Below are positions 46,904-56,035 of a stretch of 64,000 nt of DNA, one piece after another (position 1 is the stretch's first letter; the number at the start of each line of letters is the position of its first letter). The stretch is from Nocardia sp. CY41 (GTDB taxonomy: Bacteria > Actinomycetota > Actinomycetes > Mycobacteriales > Mycobacteriaceae): NCBI RefSeq assembly GCF_009829325.1, contig NZ_VUOS01000002.1, positions 248,001 to 312,000 on the forward strand, read 5' to 3'. Below the pieces are notes generated by a model that was not told the origin of the DNA, made no database searches, and saw only the letters and a program-made list of their open reading frames with translations. The position numbers were made by a program, and so were the translations under genes.

Positions 46904-47329
46904 ATGGACATCTCCACTGGCACCCGCGCCTCGAATGCCGAACGCGACGCCGTGGTGCGCCTGCTCGGCAGGCATATGGCAGACGGGCGGCTCGATCTGC
47001 CCGAATACGACCAGCGCGTCGCCCAGGTGTACGCCACCACCGATCGCGAGGACCTGCGCGCGGTGCTGTCCGATCTACCGGACCTCGGCAAGGACGCCGC
47101 CGCACCGGCTACCGCGCGCCCGCGGATTCCGATCTGGCAGCGCATCGAAGGCAGCACCTGGCTCGGCGTGAGCCTGCTGGTGCTCGTCATCTGGGGCGCG
47201 ATCTCGCTGAGCGTCGGCGCCTTCACCTACTTCTGGCCGATCTGGGTGATCGGCCCGTGGGGCGCGGTCCTTGCGTTCCGCATGGTGGCCGGCTTCGAGA
47301 ACGGCCGTTTCACCCATCGGATGAGCTGA
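46904..47329 (+). CDS. DUF1707 domain membrane protein
   Basis: 141 residues. The first 55 residues, 'RASNAERDAVVRLLGRHMAD' and 'GRLDLPEYDQRV', are the DUF1707 domain (a SHOCT-like three-helix unit). Two hydrophobic segments follow at about 90-110 ('LGVSLLVLVIWGAISLSVGA') and 115-132. Function unknown; DUF1707 proteins are often membrane or regulatory accessories in actinobacteria. ATG 46904 fits the domain start; GTG 46880 would add 8 residues but lies on the operator edge. The gene is alone behind the twin-dyad promoter. Confidence 0.8.
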   Translation: MDISTGTRASNAERDAVVRLLGRHMADGRLDLPEYDQRVAQVYATTDREDLRAVLSDLPDLGKDAAAPATARPRIPIWQRIEGSTWLGVSLLVLVIWGAISLSVGAFTYFWPIWVIGPWGAVLAFRMVAGFENGRFTHRMS

Positions 47330-47341
47330 GCTTCGCTTCGC

Positions 47342-47375
47342 GGCGCTGCCACCCGGTCCATCGGGTGGCGGCGCC
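47342..47375. terminator. Strong bidirectional terminator
   Basis: GGCGCTGCCACCCG (47342-47355) pairs with CGGGTGGCGGCGCC (47362-47375), 14 bp with one G-U pair and a 6-base loop, followed by GTTTTCG. It lies between the convergent DUF1707 gene and the 541-residue protein gene. Confidence 0.8.
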
Positions 47376-47386
47376 GTTTTCGTTCC

Positions 47387-49012
47387 CTACCAGCCGCGCC
47401 GGGAGGACTCGTGCGAGGTTTCGTGCCGTGATCGCTGATCGCCGCGATGGCGGCGGCCGGGCGGCGGTTGGTCGTAGGTCGGTTCCGGACCGGGGTCGGG
47501 CGGGCCGTCGCGGTAGGGAGGCTCGGGTCGCTCTCGCCGCCTGGTCCTGGGCTCGAGGTCCGCGGGCGTCTGCGGGTTATCCCTGCGCCCGGCCTGCCGA
47601 CCCGTTCGCGGCCGCCGGGCATCCGCGTCGTCGTATTCCTCCGGCTGTGCGCCGGCGTGGTGCGGGTTGTCGGCGGGCGCTTGATGCCGACGTCGCGGCA
47701 GGTCGGGACGGCCCGGCGTAGGGCGGGCGAGCGGATCCGCGCCTTCGCTTCGCGGGGATCGTCGGCCCCGCCGGGCGGGTTCGGGCTCCTCGCGATCGCG
47801 GCGCGGGGGCGAAGCGTAGTCGTCGGACGAGCGTCGTCCGGCGGACCGGGGAGCGTCCCCGCGCACTCGATCGGCGTCGTGCCGCCGGGACGAGGACTGC
47901 GAATCGTCGCTGCTGCGCTGGGCGGAGCGCCTTTCGGCTCGCGCGGGCGGTGGTTCGGGGGATCGCGCGGCGGATTCTTCGCGGCGGGATCGGGCGTCCA
48001 CGGCTCGGTTGGGCGTGCGCGAGGCGCCGGACGTGTCGCGCGGCGGCTTCCGGGGGGACCTGCCCGGAGGACGCCCCGGCTGGAGTACGGGCAGTTCGCG
48101 GGTTTCCTGGGTGGCGCTGACGCCCTTCTCCCGATAGGTCGCGGGAACGTCGTGCGCGCGCAGCCATGCGCCGGGGTCGTGGCGGGCTCCGGCGTCGAGC
48201 CAGGGGATGGTCTCCTCGAGCAGGTCGAGCAGGTCGCCGTGCCCGTCGCCGAGCGCGGCGCGGATGGCGGGGAATGTGTCGGGCCGGAACGTCCACTTCC
48301 ATTCGGAGCGTGGCGGCGCGCCACTGTGCCCGCGGCCGTGCACGACGAGGTCACCGGAACGGGAAATCCTCACCCGCACCGTTCGCCTGCTCGATTCGAT
48401 GACGAGTTCGCCCGTCTCGGTGCGGGTGACCTGTTCCGTCTCGTCGTGGTCGTCGTGGTCGTCGAATTCGCCGGGGTCGCCCTCGTCGTCCGGGTCGATG
48501 CGGCGCAGCCATTTCGTCATCGCGCCCAGCGGGAGCAGTGGCTGCCGGTCGTCCGAGGTATCGCTTCGGGTGATCCGCAATGTCCGCGCTATCCCGGCGA
48601 CGAGATCGCCGCGCCCGGGTTCGGGTTGGTCGTCGTCCTCGGGGTCGGGTGCGGGCGCGGGCCGCGCGCCGACGCCGCTGCGCGCGGCTCGTCGGCCGGT
48701 GCCGTACGCCGGGTCGGCCGAGTCCCCGGCTCGGCCGCGAAAATTCCCAGAACTGGGAGTTTCATCCTCGTCGGGGTCGTCCCAGGAGGGGTGGGCGTCC
48801 TCCTCCAGCGCTCGCAGCTTGATCTCGAACCACGCGGCGGCCAGGGCGGCCGCCGCGAGGGCGACCGCGACCGCCACCTCCACCCGCACATCGCTGAGCA
48901 GAGCGCTCTTGCTGCGCTCACAGGCGTGCAGGAATACCAGGCTGCCGAGTACCAGCCCCGTGATGCGGGCAAGGCGGAACCGCGTGCTTGTCCCTGGTGA
49001 AGGGGCCGACAT
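47387..49012 (-). CDS. Membrane protein with long disordered Arg/Pro/Asp-rich tail
   Basis: 541 residues. Two hydrophobic segments near the start (about 17-31 and 45-62) are followed by an acidic linker, a probably folded stretch at about 198-300 ('[20 protein letters not shown]', '[20 protein letters not shown]') and 240 residues of low-complexity sequence rich in Arg, Pro, Asp, Ser and Glu with repeated 'RR' and 'PPR' units. No known family is recognised. The tail should be cytoplasmic and disordered, possibly nucleic-acid-binding. It is divergent from smc. Codon periodicity is good throughout and the antisense frame is less plausible. Confidence 0.65.
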   Translation of the reverse strand: MSAPSPGTSTRFRLARITGLVLGSLVFLHACERSKSALLSDVRVEVAVAVALAAAALAAAWFEIKLRALEEDAHPSWDDPDEDETPSSGNFRGRAGDSADPAYGTGRRAARSGVGARPAPAPDPEDDDQPEPGRGDLVAGIARTLRITRSDTSDDRQPLLPLGAMTKWLRRIDPDDEGDPGEFDDHDDHDETEQVTRTETGELVIESSRRTVRVRISRSGDLVVHGRGHSGAPPRSEWKWTFRPDTFPAIRAALGDGHGDLLDLLEETIPWLDAGARHDPGAWLRAHDVPATYREKGVSATQETRELPVLQPGRPPGRSPRKPPRDTSGASRTPNRAVDARSRREESAARSPEPPPARAERRSAQRSSDDSQSSSRRHDADRVRGDAPRSAGRRSSDDYASPPRRDREEPEPARRGRRSPRSEGADPLARPTPGRPDLPRRRHQAPADNPHHAGAQPEEYDDADARRPRTGRQAGRRDNPQTPADLEPRTRRRERPEPPYRDGPPDPGPEPTYDQPPPGRRHRGDQRSRHETSHESSRRGW

Positions 49013-49444
49013 CGTGGTGCGCTCCCGAACGTTCCGCTGGCGAATCAGAGGGATCGTATGTGGCCGGAGCGCGCGACGTCAGTGCCAGTTCGAGACCGCC
49101 CGGAATCGGCGGACCCGCGGGCGCGGAGCGGGTATCGGATCGACCGAGCGCGTGGGTGCTTCCGCGCACCGCGGCGCGTCCTGCGCCGGGCCGGCGCAAC
49201 CGGCCTGACCGGGTGCGGCCGACGCGGCCGGGAGCCGTGCCGGCAAACCTCGGGCACATCGAAATGCGCGCGAACCGGCGGCGAGTCGATAACCTACGGA
49301 TGTCGCCGAACCGCCACTCGGCCGCGTGCGCCGTCGGGGCCGGGAAGCGCCCGGCACGCGACGGATACCATGACTGGTCGCCGGATGCGCTGCCTCGACC
49401 ACGCAGAACGGCCGACCGCGCAGAACACGGAAAGGTCGTCGAAC
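49013..49444. promoter_or_regulatory. Divergent region between the 541-residue protein gene and smc
   Basis: 432 bases with no supported gene on either strand. The open plus-strand frame that runs into smc from 49058 is arginine-rich and lacks conserved sequence, so it is leader rather than coding. GGAAAGG at 49429-49435 is the smc ribosome-binding site. Confidence 0.4.
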
Positions 49445-52400
49445 TTGCACCTGAAGAGCCTGACGTTGAAGGGCTTCAAATCCTTCGCGTCCGCGACGAC
49501 GTTGCGGTTGGAGCCCGGCATCACATGTGTGGTCGGTCCGAACGGATCGGGTAAATCGAACGTCGTCGACGCGCTCACCTGGGTGATGGGCGAGCAGGGC
49601 GCGAAGGCGCTGCGGGGCGGCAAGATGCAGGACGTGATCTTCGCGGGCACGGCCGGGCGGGCTCCGCTCGGCCGCGCCGAAGTCACGCTGACCATCGACA
49701 ATTCCGACGGCGCGCTGCCGATCGACTACGCCGAGGTGTCCATCACCCGGCGCATGTTCCGCGACGGGGCGGGCGAATACGAGATCAACGGCAACTCCTG
49801 CCGCTTGATGGACGTGCAGGAACTGCTCAGCGACTCGGGCATCGGCCGGGAGATGCACGTCATCGTCGGGCAGGGGCAGTTGTCGGCCATCCTCGAGTCG
49901 CGCCCGGAGGACCGGCGCGCGTTCGTGGAAGAGGCCGCCGGTGTGCTCAAGCACCGCAAACGCAAGGAGAAGGCGGTCCGCAAGCTGGAGGCCATGCAGG
50001 CCAACCTGGCCCGGCTGACCGACCTCACCACCGAATTGCGCCGCCAGCTCAAACCGCTGGGCAGGCAGGCCGAGGTGGCCCGCAGGGCGCAGACCGTGCA
50101 GGCCGATCTGCGCGACGCCAGGCTGCGCCTGGCCGCCGACGACCTGGTCACCCGTCGCGCGGAGCTCGCGAGTCAGCAGAGCAAGGAGGCGTACGCGCGC
50201 GAGCAGCAGATCACCGTGCAGACCGAGCTGGACGCGGCCAACGCGGCGCTGGCGCAACAGGAGTTCCAGCTGTCACGGCTGACGCCGAGCGCCGAGGCCG
50301 CCGCCCAGATCTGGTTCCAGCTGTCCGCGCTGGCCGAGCGGGTCAACGCGACGATCCGGATCGCGGGCGACCGGGCTCGGCACCTGGACGCCGCCGCTCC
50401 GGTCAGCACCGGCCGCGATCCCGAGCAGCTCGAGGCCGAGGCCGACCGTGTCGAAGCCGAGGAGGCCGAGCTGCGCGAGGCGGTCGAGATGGCCGCCGAG
50501 ACCCTGGAAGCGGCCAGGGACCAGCTGGCCGAACGCGAACACGCCGCCAAGTCCGCCGAGCAGGCGCATCTGGCGGCTGTGCGGGCGATCGCCGACCGCC
50601 GCGAAGGCGTGGCCCGGCTGTCCGGCAAGGTCGACACGCTGCGGGCGAGGGCGCAGTCGGTGGACGCGGAGATCGCGCGCCTGTCGGTCGCCATCGCCGA
50701 CGCCCGCCACCGCGGCGAGGCGGCACAGACCGAATTCGACGCGGTGCAGGACGAACTCGCCGAACTCGACGCGGGCGAGGCGGGGCTCGACGCCCAGCAC
50801 GAGCACGCCGTGCAGGCCCTCGAACTGGCCGATCAGCGCGTCACCGAACTGCGTGAGCAGGACCGCGAGGCGAGCAAACGGGTCGCGTCGCTGAGCGCCC
50901 GCATCGAGGCGCTGGGGATGAACCTGGCCCGCCGCGACGGTGTGGCCTGGCTGGTGGAGCACCGCGAGCAGGGATTGCTCGGACCGCTGTCGGGCCTGCT
51001 GCGCGTGCACGCGGGCTTCGAGGCGGCGGTCGCGGCCGCGCTGGGCCCGCTGGCCGACGCCGTCGCCGCCGACACCGCCGAGTCCGCGCACGCCGCGATC
51101 CAAGCGCTCAAGGACGCCGACGGTGGCCGCGCCGCCGTCGTCTTCGGCACCGACAGTGGTGCGCCGCCGAAGCCGGGCGCCTTGCCCGACGGCGCCCGCT
51201 GGCTGGTCGACGTGGTGGCGTGCCCCGACCAGATGCGTGGCGCGATCGCGGCGCTGACCGCGGGAATCGCCGTGGCCGACGACCTGCCGTCGGCCCGCGT
51301 GCTGGTCTCGGCGCGGCCCGAGTTGCGTGTGGTCACCCGCGACGGCGATCTCGCAGGCAACGGCTGGTTGCTGGGTGGTTCGGATCGCGCGCCCAGCCAG
51401 CTGGAGATCCAGGCCGACATCGATGCCGCCCGGACCGAACTGGCCGCCGCGCAGCGGCGCGCCGAGGAACTCGAGGCCGCGCTGTCCGGCGCGCTCGAGG
51501 AGCAGTCCGACCGCAAGGACGCCGTCGACCAGGCGCTGCTCGCCCTGCACGAATCCGATCAGGCGCTGGTCGCGATCTACGAACGCCTGGGCAGGCTCGG
51601 CCAGACCGCCCGCACCGCGCACGCGGAGAGCGAACGGCTGCTCGGCCAGCGCGACGACGCGGAGGCGAGCCGGGAAGAGGCGCTGGCCTCGCTGGCCGAG
51701 CTGGAGGATCGCCTGCGGCACGCGGAGCTCGAACAATCCGAGGTGGACGCCGACGGTGCGGGCGCGGCGGGCACCGAATCCGCCGGGCGCGCACGGGAGG
51801 AAGCGGCGGCCGCGCTGGCCGAGGCGCGTGCCATGGAGGTCGAGGCCAGGCTTGCCGTGCGCACCGCCGAGGAACGAGCGGAATCCGTACGGGGCAAGGC
51901 GGATTCGCTACGCCGCGCCGCGCGCGCCGAACGGGAGAACCGGGCACGGGCCGAACGCGCCCAGGCCGCGCGCAAGCAGGCGGCGGAGGTGGCCGCCGCG
52001 GTCGCCGAATCCGGTGCGAAGATCGCCGCCGAACTGGAGCGCGTCGTCGGGGAGGCGGGCGCTCGGCGCGACGAACTGGTGCGCAGGCGCTCGGAGTGCG
52101 CCGCACAGGTCGAGCAGATCAAGGAGCGGGTGCGCGCGCTCACCGCGCAGCTGTCCCAGCTCACCGACGCGGTGCACCGGGACGAGGTGGCGAAAGCCCA
52201 AGCCGCGCTGCGCATCGAGCAACTGGAGGCGACCATCGCCGAGCAGTTCGGCATCGCCCTCGACGACCTGATCGCCGAATACGGTCCGGACGTGCCGCTG
52301 CCGCCCTCGGCGCTGGAGATGCAGGAGTACGAGCAGGCCAAGGAGCGGGGCGAGCAGGTCAGCGAGCCCGCCCCGATGCCGTACGACCGGCAGACCCAGG

Positions 52401-53056
52401 AGCGCCGTGCCAAGCGCGCCGAGAAGGACCTCGCCACCCTGGGCAAGGTGAATCCCTTGGCGCTGGAGGAGTTCGCGGCGCTGGAGGAGCGCTACAACTT
52501 CCTGGCCACCCAACTGGAGGACGTCAAGAGCGCACGCAAGGATCTCCTTGACGTCGTCGCCGAGGTCGATGCACGCATCCTTCAGGTGTTCACCGAGGCA
52601 TACGCCGACGTGGAGCGCGAGTTCGTCGAGGTCTTCGCGAAACTGTTCCCCGGCGGCGAGGGCAGGCTGCTGCTCACCGACCCCTCGGACATGCTCACCA
52701 CCGGCATCGAGGTGGAGGCCCGGCCGCCGGGCAAGAAGGTCAAGCGGCTGTCCCTGCTGTCCGGCGGCGAGAAGTCGCTGACCGCGGTCGCGTTGCTGGT
52801 GGCCATCTTCCGCGCCCGGCCCTCGCCGTTCTATGTGATGGACGAGGTCGAGGCGGCGCTGGACGACACCAACCTGCGCCGCCTGATCGGCCTGTTCGAG
52901 CAGTTGCGGGAGAAGAGTCAGCTGATCGTCATCACCCATCAGAAGCCGACGATGGAGATCGCCGACGCGCTCTACGGCGTCAGCATGCGCGGCGACGGCA
53001 TCACCCAGGTGATCTCCCAGCGGCTGCGCGGGGAGAACCTGGCCCCGGTGGGCTGA
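49445..53056 (+). CDS. smc: Chromosome segregation protein SMC
   Basis: 1203 residues, normal SMC size. Walker A 'GPNGSGKS' (31-38) follows the opening '[20 protein letters not shown]', which matches mycobacterial SMC. Two long coiled coils flank a hinge at about 500-650 ('[20 protein letters not shown]'). The C-terminal head has the signature '[14 protein letters not shown]' near 1105 and Walker B '[13 protein letters not shown]' near 1129. With ScpA/ScpB it compacts and segregates the chromosome. TTG 49445 is the best start, with GGAAAGG 9 bases upstream; no ATG or GTG fits the conserved N-terminus. Confidence 0.97.
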   Translation: MHLKSLTLKGFKSFASATTLRLEPGITCVVGPNGSGKSNVVDALTWVMGEQGAKALRGGKMQDVIFAGTAGRAPLGRAEVTLTIDNSDGALPIDYAEVSITRRMFRDGAGEYEINGNSCRLMDVQELLSDSGIGREMHVIVGQGQLSAILESRPEDRRAFVEEAAGVLKHRKRKEKAVRKLEAMQANLARLTDLTTELRRQLKPLGRQAEVARRAQTVQADLRDARLRLAADDLVTRRAELASQQSKEAYAREQQITVQTELDAANAALAQQEFQLSRLTPSAEAAAQIWFQLSALAERVNATIRIAGDRARHLDAAAPVSTGRDPEQLEAEADRVEAEEAELREAVEMAAETLEAARDQLAEREHAAKSAEQAHLAAVRAIADRREGVARLSGKVDTLRARAQSVDAEIARLSVAIADARHRGEAAQTEFDAVQDELAELDAGEAGLDAQHEHAVQALELADQRVTELREQDREASKRVASLSARIEALGMNLARRDGVAWLVEHREQGLLGPLSGLLRVHAGFEAAVAAALGPLADAVAADTAESAHAAIQALKDADGGRAAVVFGTDSGAPPKPGALPDGARWLVDVVACPDQMRGAIAALTAGIAVADDLPSARVLVSARPELRVVTRDGDLAGNGWLLGGSDRAPSQLEIQADIDAARTELAAAQRRAEELEAALSGALEEQSDRKDAVDQALLALHESDQALVAIYERLGRLGQTARTAHAESERLLGQRDDAEASREEALASLAELEDRLRHAELEQSEVDADGAGAAGTESAGRAREEAAAALAEARAMEVEARLAVRTAEERAESVRGKADSLRRAARAERENRARAERAQAARKQAAEVAAAVAESGAKIAAELERVVGEAGARRDELVRRRSECAAQVEQIKERVRALTAQLSQLTDAVHRDEVAKAQAALRIEQLEATIAEQFGIALDDLIAEYGPDVPLPPSALEMQEYEQAKERGEQVSEPAPMPYDRQTQERRAKRAEKDLATLGKVNPLALEEFAALEERYNFLATQLEDVKSARKDLLDVVAEVDARILQVFTEAYADVEREFVEVFAKLFPGGEGRLLLTDPSDMLTTGIEVEARPPGKKVKRLSLLSGGEKSLTAVALLVAIFRARPSPFYVMDEVEAALDDTNLRRLIGLFEQLREKSQLIVITHQKPTMEIADALYGVSMRGDGITQVISQRLRGENLAPVG

Positions 53057-53068
53057 GCCGCCACACGG

Positions 53069-53266
53069 TCACCCGCGGGGTCCGGGGAGGGTGACGGTGC
53101 CGGAGTCCAGATCGACCAGCGGATCGTCGCCGGAGAGGCGATCGTCGACCTTCGCGATCGCGACCCACTCCTTGCGCTCGTGGACGTGCTTGCGCGACGG
53201 CCCGAAGATCTCGTCGACTTCGGCGCCCACCGGATCACGGCGGGATCGTCTGCGCAGGCGTACCAC
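53069..53266 (-). CDS. DUF6191-like protein, possibly N-terminally frameshifted
   Basis: 65 codons from GTG 53266. 'GAEVDEIFGPSRKHVHERKE' and 'DPLVDLDSGTVTLPGP' fit the DUF6191 pattern (E-L/I-F-x-P-S/G-x-R/K ... VDL-x-x-GTV). Such proteins normally begin with a membrane helix, missing here. A hydrophobic stretch 'ASALLIELIELRG' lies just upstream (about 53330-53290) in a different frame, and 'GTLGTVVRLRRR' continues in this one, so a one-base shift could join them. Function unknown. It converges on smc. Confidence 0.5.
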   Translation of the reverse strand: MVRLRRRSRRDPVGAEVDEIFGPSRKHVHERKEWVAIAKVDDRLSGDDPLVDLDSGTVTLPGPRG

Positions 53267-53526
53267 CGTGCCGAGGGTACGCCCCGCAGCTCGATCAGCT
53301 CGATGAGCAGGGCGGATGCGGTCGAATGGATGTCGCGCGCACCAGCCCGCACACGCCGGCGGGCCGACCGGCTCGCCACCCGGCCTGGGCCGGCCGATTG
53401 TCTCTGTCGCGAAGCCCAGCGGTCGGCCGAACGGGTGTCCCGCTCATCCCGGCCGATGCACGGGCGGCAGCGGTCCGCCACCGTCGACGCGGCCCGGCGG
53501 CGTGAGCCCCCGATCGTCCGACCCGG

Positions 53527-54444
53527 TCACCGTCCGGTGCCCGCCTTCTCCTGGTCCAGCAGCGCTTTGATCTGCGCCGCACCGGTTTCCGCCAGCCAGG
53601 TGTCGAAGGTACGCAGTCCGGGATGGATTCGGCGGATCTCGTCCACGTCGGCGCTCCATCCGCCGGTGTGCCGCATCAAGCGCCAAGTGTTGCCGATCTC
53701 CGCGCCGATGGCGTCCGCTTCGGCTTCGGACACCTCGTGATAGCGAACGGGGTGGCCGGTCGCCGCACCGATCGCCGCGGCGGCCGCGGGCGGAGCCAGT
53801 ACATCGCCCGCGAGTTCCAGGACGCGGCCGTGGAATTCGTCCGGATCGGCGAACGCCAGAGCGGCGATGTCGCCGATATCCGCGAGCGCGATGACCTTCA
53901 TCGGGCCCGCGGCGGGGAACAGGTGCCGGTGCACGCCGTCGAAGATGCCGTCGACGGGCGACGTGCGCAGCAGATAGTTCTCCATGAAGCGCACCGGGCG
54001 CAGCAGGGTGTAGCGGACGCCGGCGGTGACGATCGCCTCTTCGATGCGCTGCTTGCCGGTCGCGCCCCACGATGTGTTGTCGCCCATCGAGGCGATGCCG
54101 GTGAACACGATCTGCTGCACACCGGCGTCGAGCGCCGCGCGCACGATCGCCTGTCCGCGCTCGGCTTCCAGATCGACGTCCCAGCCCTGCGCGCTGTAGG
54201 CCGCGGGCGGGACCAGGAACAGCCCGGTGACACCGGCCAGCGCCGCGGGCAAGGTTTCCGGCGCATCGAAATCGCCGACGACGAGTTCCGCACCCGCCGC
54301 GGCCAACTCGCGCGCGGCCGGCGCATGCGTGTCGCGGACCAGCGCGCGCACCGCCTTGCCGTCCGCCAGCAGCTTGCGGGCGGTCACGCCGCCCTGTTTG
54401 CCGGTGGCGCCGGTGACCAGGATGAGGGTGTGCTGAAAGGACAT
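53527..54444 (-). CDS. NmrA-like NAD(P)-binding protein (atypical SDR)
   Basis: 305 residues. 'LILVTGATGKQGGVTARKLL' is the dinucleotide-binding GxxGxxG. 'LVVGDFDAPETLPAALAGV' and 'GVRYTLLRPVRFMENYL' are typical of the NmrA/HSCARG-like group, which sense NADPH or reduce quinones (QOR2-like). The catalytic Tyr-Lys pair of classical SDRs is not evident. ATG 54444 has GAGAAGG upstream. It diverges from a TetR gene across a 106-base gap with a palindrome, so it is the probable target of that repressor. Confidence 0.85.
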   Translation of the reverse strand: MSFQHTLILVTGATGKQGGVTARKLLADGKAVRALVRDTHAPAARELAAAGAELVVGDFDAPETLPAALAGVTGLFLVPPAAYSAQGWDVDLEAERGQAIVRAALDAGVQQIVFTGIASMGDNTSWGATGKQRIEEAIVTAGVRYTLLRPVRFMENYLLRTSPVDGIFDGVHRHLFPAAGPMKVIALADIGDIAALAFADPDEFHGRVLELAGDVLAPPAAAAAIGAATGHPVRYHEVSEAEADAIGAEIGNTWRLMRHTGGWSADVDEIRRIHPGLRTFDTWLAETGAAQIKALLDQEKAGTGR

Positions 54445-54466
54445 GCTTCGCCTTCTCTGCTCGATA

Positions 54467-54491
54467 GAATCGGGTTGGGTAACCCGGATTC
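54467..54491. promoter_or_regulatory. Palindrome in the NmrA-TetR divergent gap
   Basis: GAATC-GGGTT-gggt-AACCC-GGATTC is a near-perfect inverted repeat (one extra G in the right arm), centred about 35 bases upstream of the minus-strand ATG. Its size and place suit the operator of the adjacent TetR regulator. Confidence 0.6.
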
Positions 54492-54550
54492 GGACGATAC
54501 GGGTGCCCCCACCCGATCCACTAGGGAACTTGTCGGAAGGCCGTAACGAA

Positions 54551-55324
54551 ATGACCGCATCGCTCGCCCCGGCCGCGACGTCGCGCGCGGACGCCCGGCG
54601 CAATCGGGCCCGCGTGCTCGCGGCCGCACAGCGCGCCTTCGCCGAGCAGGGCGCCTCGGTGTCACTGGCCGAAGTCGCCCGCAGAGCCGGTGTAGGGGCG
54701 GGCACGGTCTATCGGCACTTCCCGACCAAGGCCGATCTGCTGGAAGCCGTGATGCAGCAGCGCATCGACGGTCTGGCGCGGCTTGCCGCCGAGCATGTCG
54801 GCGCATCGGACGCCGGGGCCGCCTTCTTCGACTTCTGCACCACCGTGATCGCCACCACGCCGGGCAACCAGGCATTGTGCGACCTGGTTCAGTCCGACGA
54901 CGGCTGGCCCCGGGCGCTCTTGCAGAGCGCGGGTGTGCGGTTTCACCGCGCGCTGGACGTGCTGCTGGTAGCCGCTCAGCGGCAGGGCGCGGTCCGCGCC
55001 GACATCGGGATCGACGACGTGCTCGCGATCTTCACCGGATGCGTTGCGATCCAACAGCTTCGGAAGACCCGGGGCGGCATCGACCGTACCGCCGCAATCG
55101 TGCTCGACGCGCTGCGGGTGCGGCCGGGCGCTGCGGTCGTAACGGAACGCTCGACCGGGGACGAGGGCCGTAACGAAACGGCGGAACGTAACGAAACCGG
55201 GGGCGAGGGTTGTCCGGTTTGTCACGCGCCGGTGCCCCGTACCGGGATCGGGCGCAGAGCCAGATACTGCTCGGCGGCATGCCGCCAGAAAGCGCACCGT
55301 CGACGCGTCGCCGCGGCGCGGTAG
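54551..55324 (+). CDS. TetR family regulator with C-terminal zinc ribbon
   Basis: 257 residues. The N-terminal TetR helix-turn-helix is 'VSLAEVARRAGVGAGTVYRH' with 'FPTKADLLEAV', and the ligand domain runs to about 200. A linker then repeats RNET-type sequence, and the last 37 residues form C221-x2-C224-x15-C240-x3-C244 with 'RRARYCSAACRQKAHRRR', a small zinc-binding unit seen at the end of some actinobacterial regulators. ATG 54551. The segment CGTAACGAAA occurs just before the ATG and twice near the gene's end. It likely represses the divergent NmrA-like gene. Confidence 0.85.
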   Translation: MTASLAPAATSRADARRNRARVLAAAQRAFAEQGASVSLAEVARRAGVGAGTVYRHFPTKADLLEAVMQQRIDGLARLAAEHVGASDAGAAFFDFCTTVIATTPGNQALCDLVQSDDGWPRALLQSAGVRFHRALDVLLVAAQRQGAVRADIGIDDVLAIFTGCVAIQQLRKTRGGIDRTAAIVLDALRVRPGAAVVTERSTGDEGRNETAERNETGGEGCPVCHAPVPRTGIGRRARYCSAACRQKAHRRRVAAAR

Positions 55325-55443
55325 CCGCACTGGCGCATTTGTGCCATTCGGTGCTCTGCTGAGACACGAGGCCGCTCGCGGGGTGGAGGCGGTCGCCTGC
55401 GCCGGCAGCCCCCTGGTGGCCGATCCGGGATGCTAGCGGCGAC

Positions 55444-55833
55444 TCAGAGCAGATCGCTGACGTCGTCGGGCACATCGACGGCGTACTTGCGCAGGATGTC
55501 CATCGAGATCACTTCCAGGGCGTTCTCGTGCGTGGCGGCCAGCACCACGGGCGCGGCGACGCCGTCCTCGTGCGCGTGCAGCCATCGCACGGCCACCACG
55601 CACCACCGGTCGCCCGGTTGCAGACCGGGAAAATTGTTCTCCGGGCGCGGCGTGCTCAAATCGTTTCCGATGGACGCTTGATGTTCCAGGAATTCTGCCG
55701 TGACGACGGTGCACACGGTGTGGCTGCCCAGATCCTCCGGCCCGGTACTGCAGCAGCCGTCCCGGTAGAAGCCGGTGAGAGGATCGGTGCCGCACTCTTC
55801 CAGCGGCCCCCCAAGCACGTTTCGATCGGTCAC
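55444..55833 (-). CDS. DUF2237 family protein
   Basis: 129 residues with the DUF2237 pattern: 'NVLGGPLEECGTDPLTGFYR', 'DGCCSTGPEDLGSHTVCTVV', 'FLEHQASIGNDLSTPRPE' and 'FPGLQPGDRWCVVAVRW'. Six cysteines in the first half suggest a metal or redox role, but no function is known. It is widespread in bacteria. GTG 55833 starts it; it converges on the TetR gene and diverges from ftsY. Confidence 0.88.
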   Translation of the reverse strand: MTDRNVLGGPLEECGTDPLTGFYRDGCCSTGPEDLGSHTVCTVVTAEFLEHQASIGNDLSTPRPENNFPGLQPGDRWCVVAVRWLHAHEDGVAAPVVLAATHENALEVISMDILRKYAVDVPDDVSDLL

Positions 55834-56035
55834 GTCGCCGATCCTATTGTCCCTTCGCGAGAAGTTCCGCAGGACAAGAAATCTGGAGGGCTGTGTCGGT
55901 GCCCACCCGGGCGCGTCCGCGGCCCGGTACCTGCGGTGTTCGCCGAACTCGTGCGGTTTGCCCGGTGCGGCGACTCGCGCGCCCGGTGCGGCTCGGGGCC
56001 GGGTACGTGACGATCGGTCTGCAAGGATGGTTCGC

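Noticed and set aside
49058..49444. Upstream extension of smc from 49058
   Set aside because: Conserved SMC sequence starts at TTG 49445; the extra 129 residues are Arg-rich leader translation.
53068..53095. Possible terminator GTCACCC...GGGTGAC after smc
   Set aside because: Only a 7-bp stem and it overlaps the end of the DUF6191-like gene; too weak to list.
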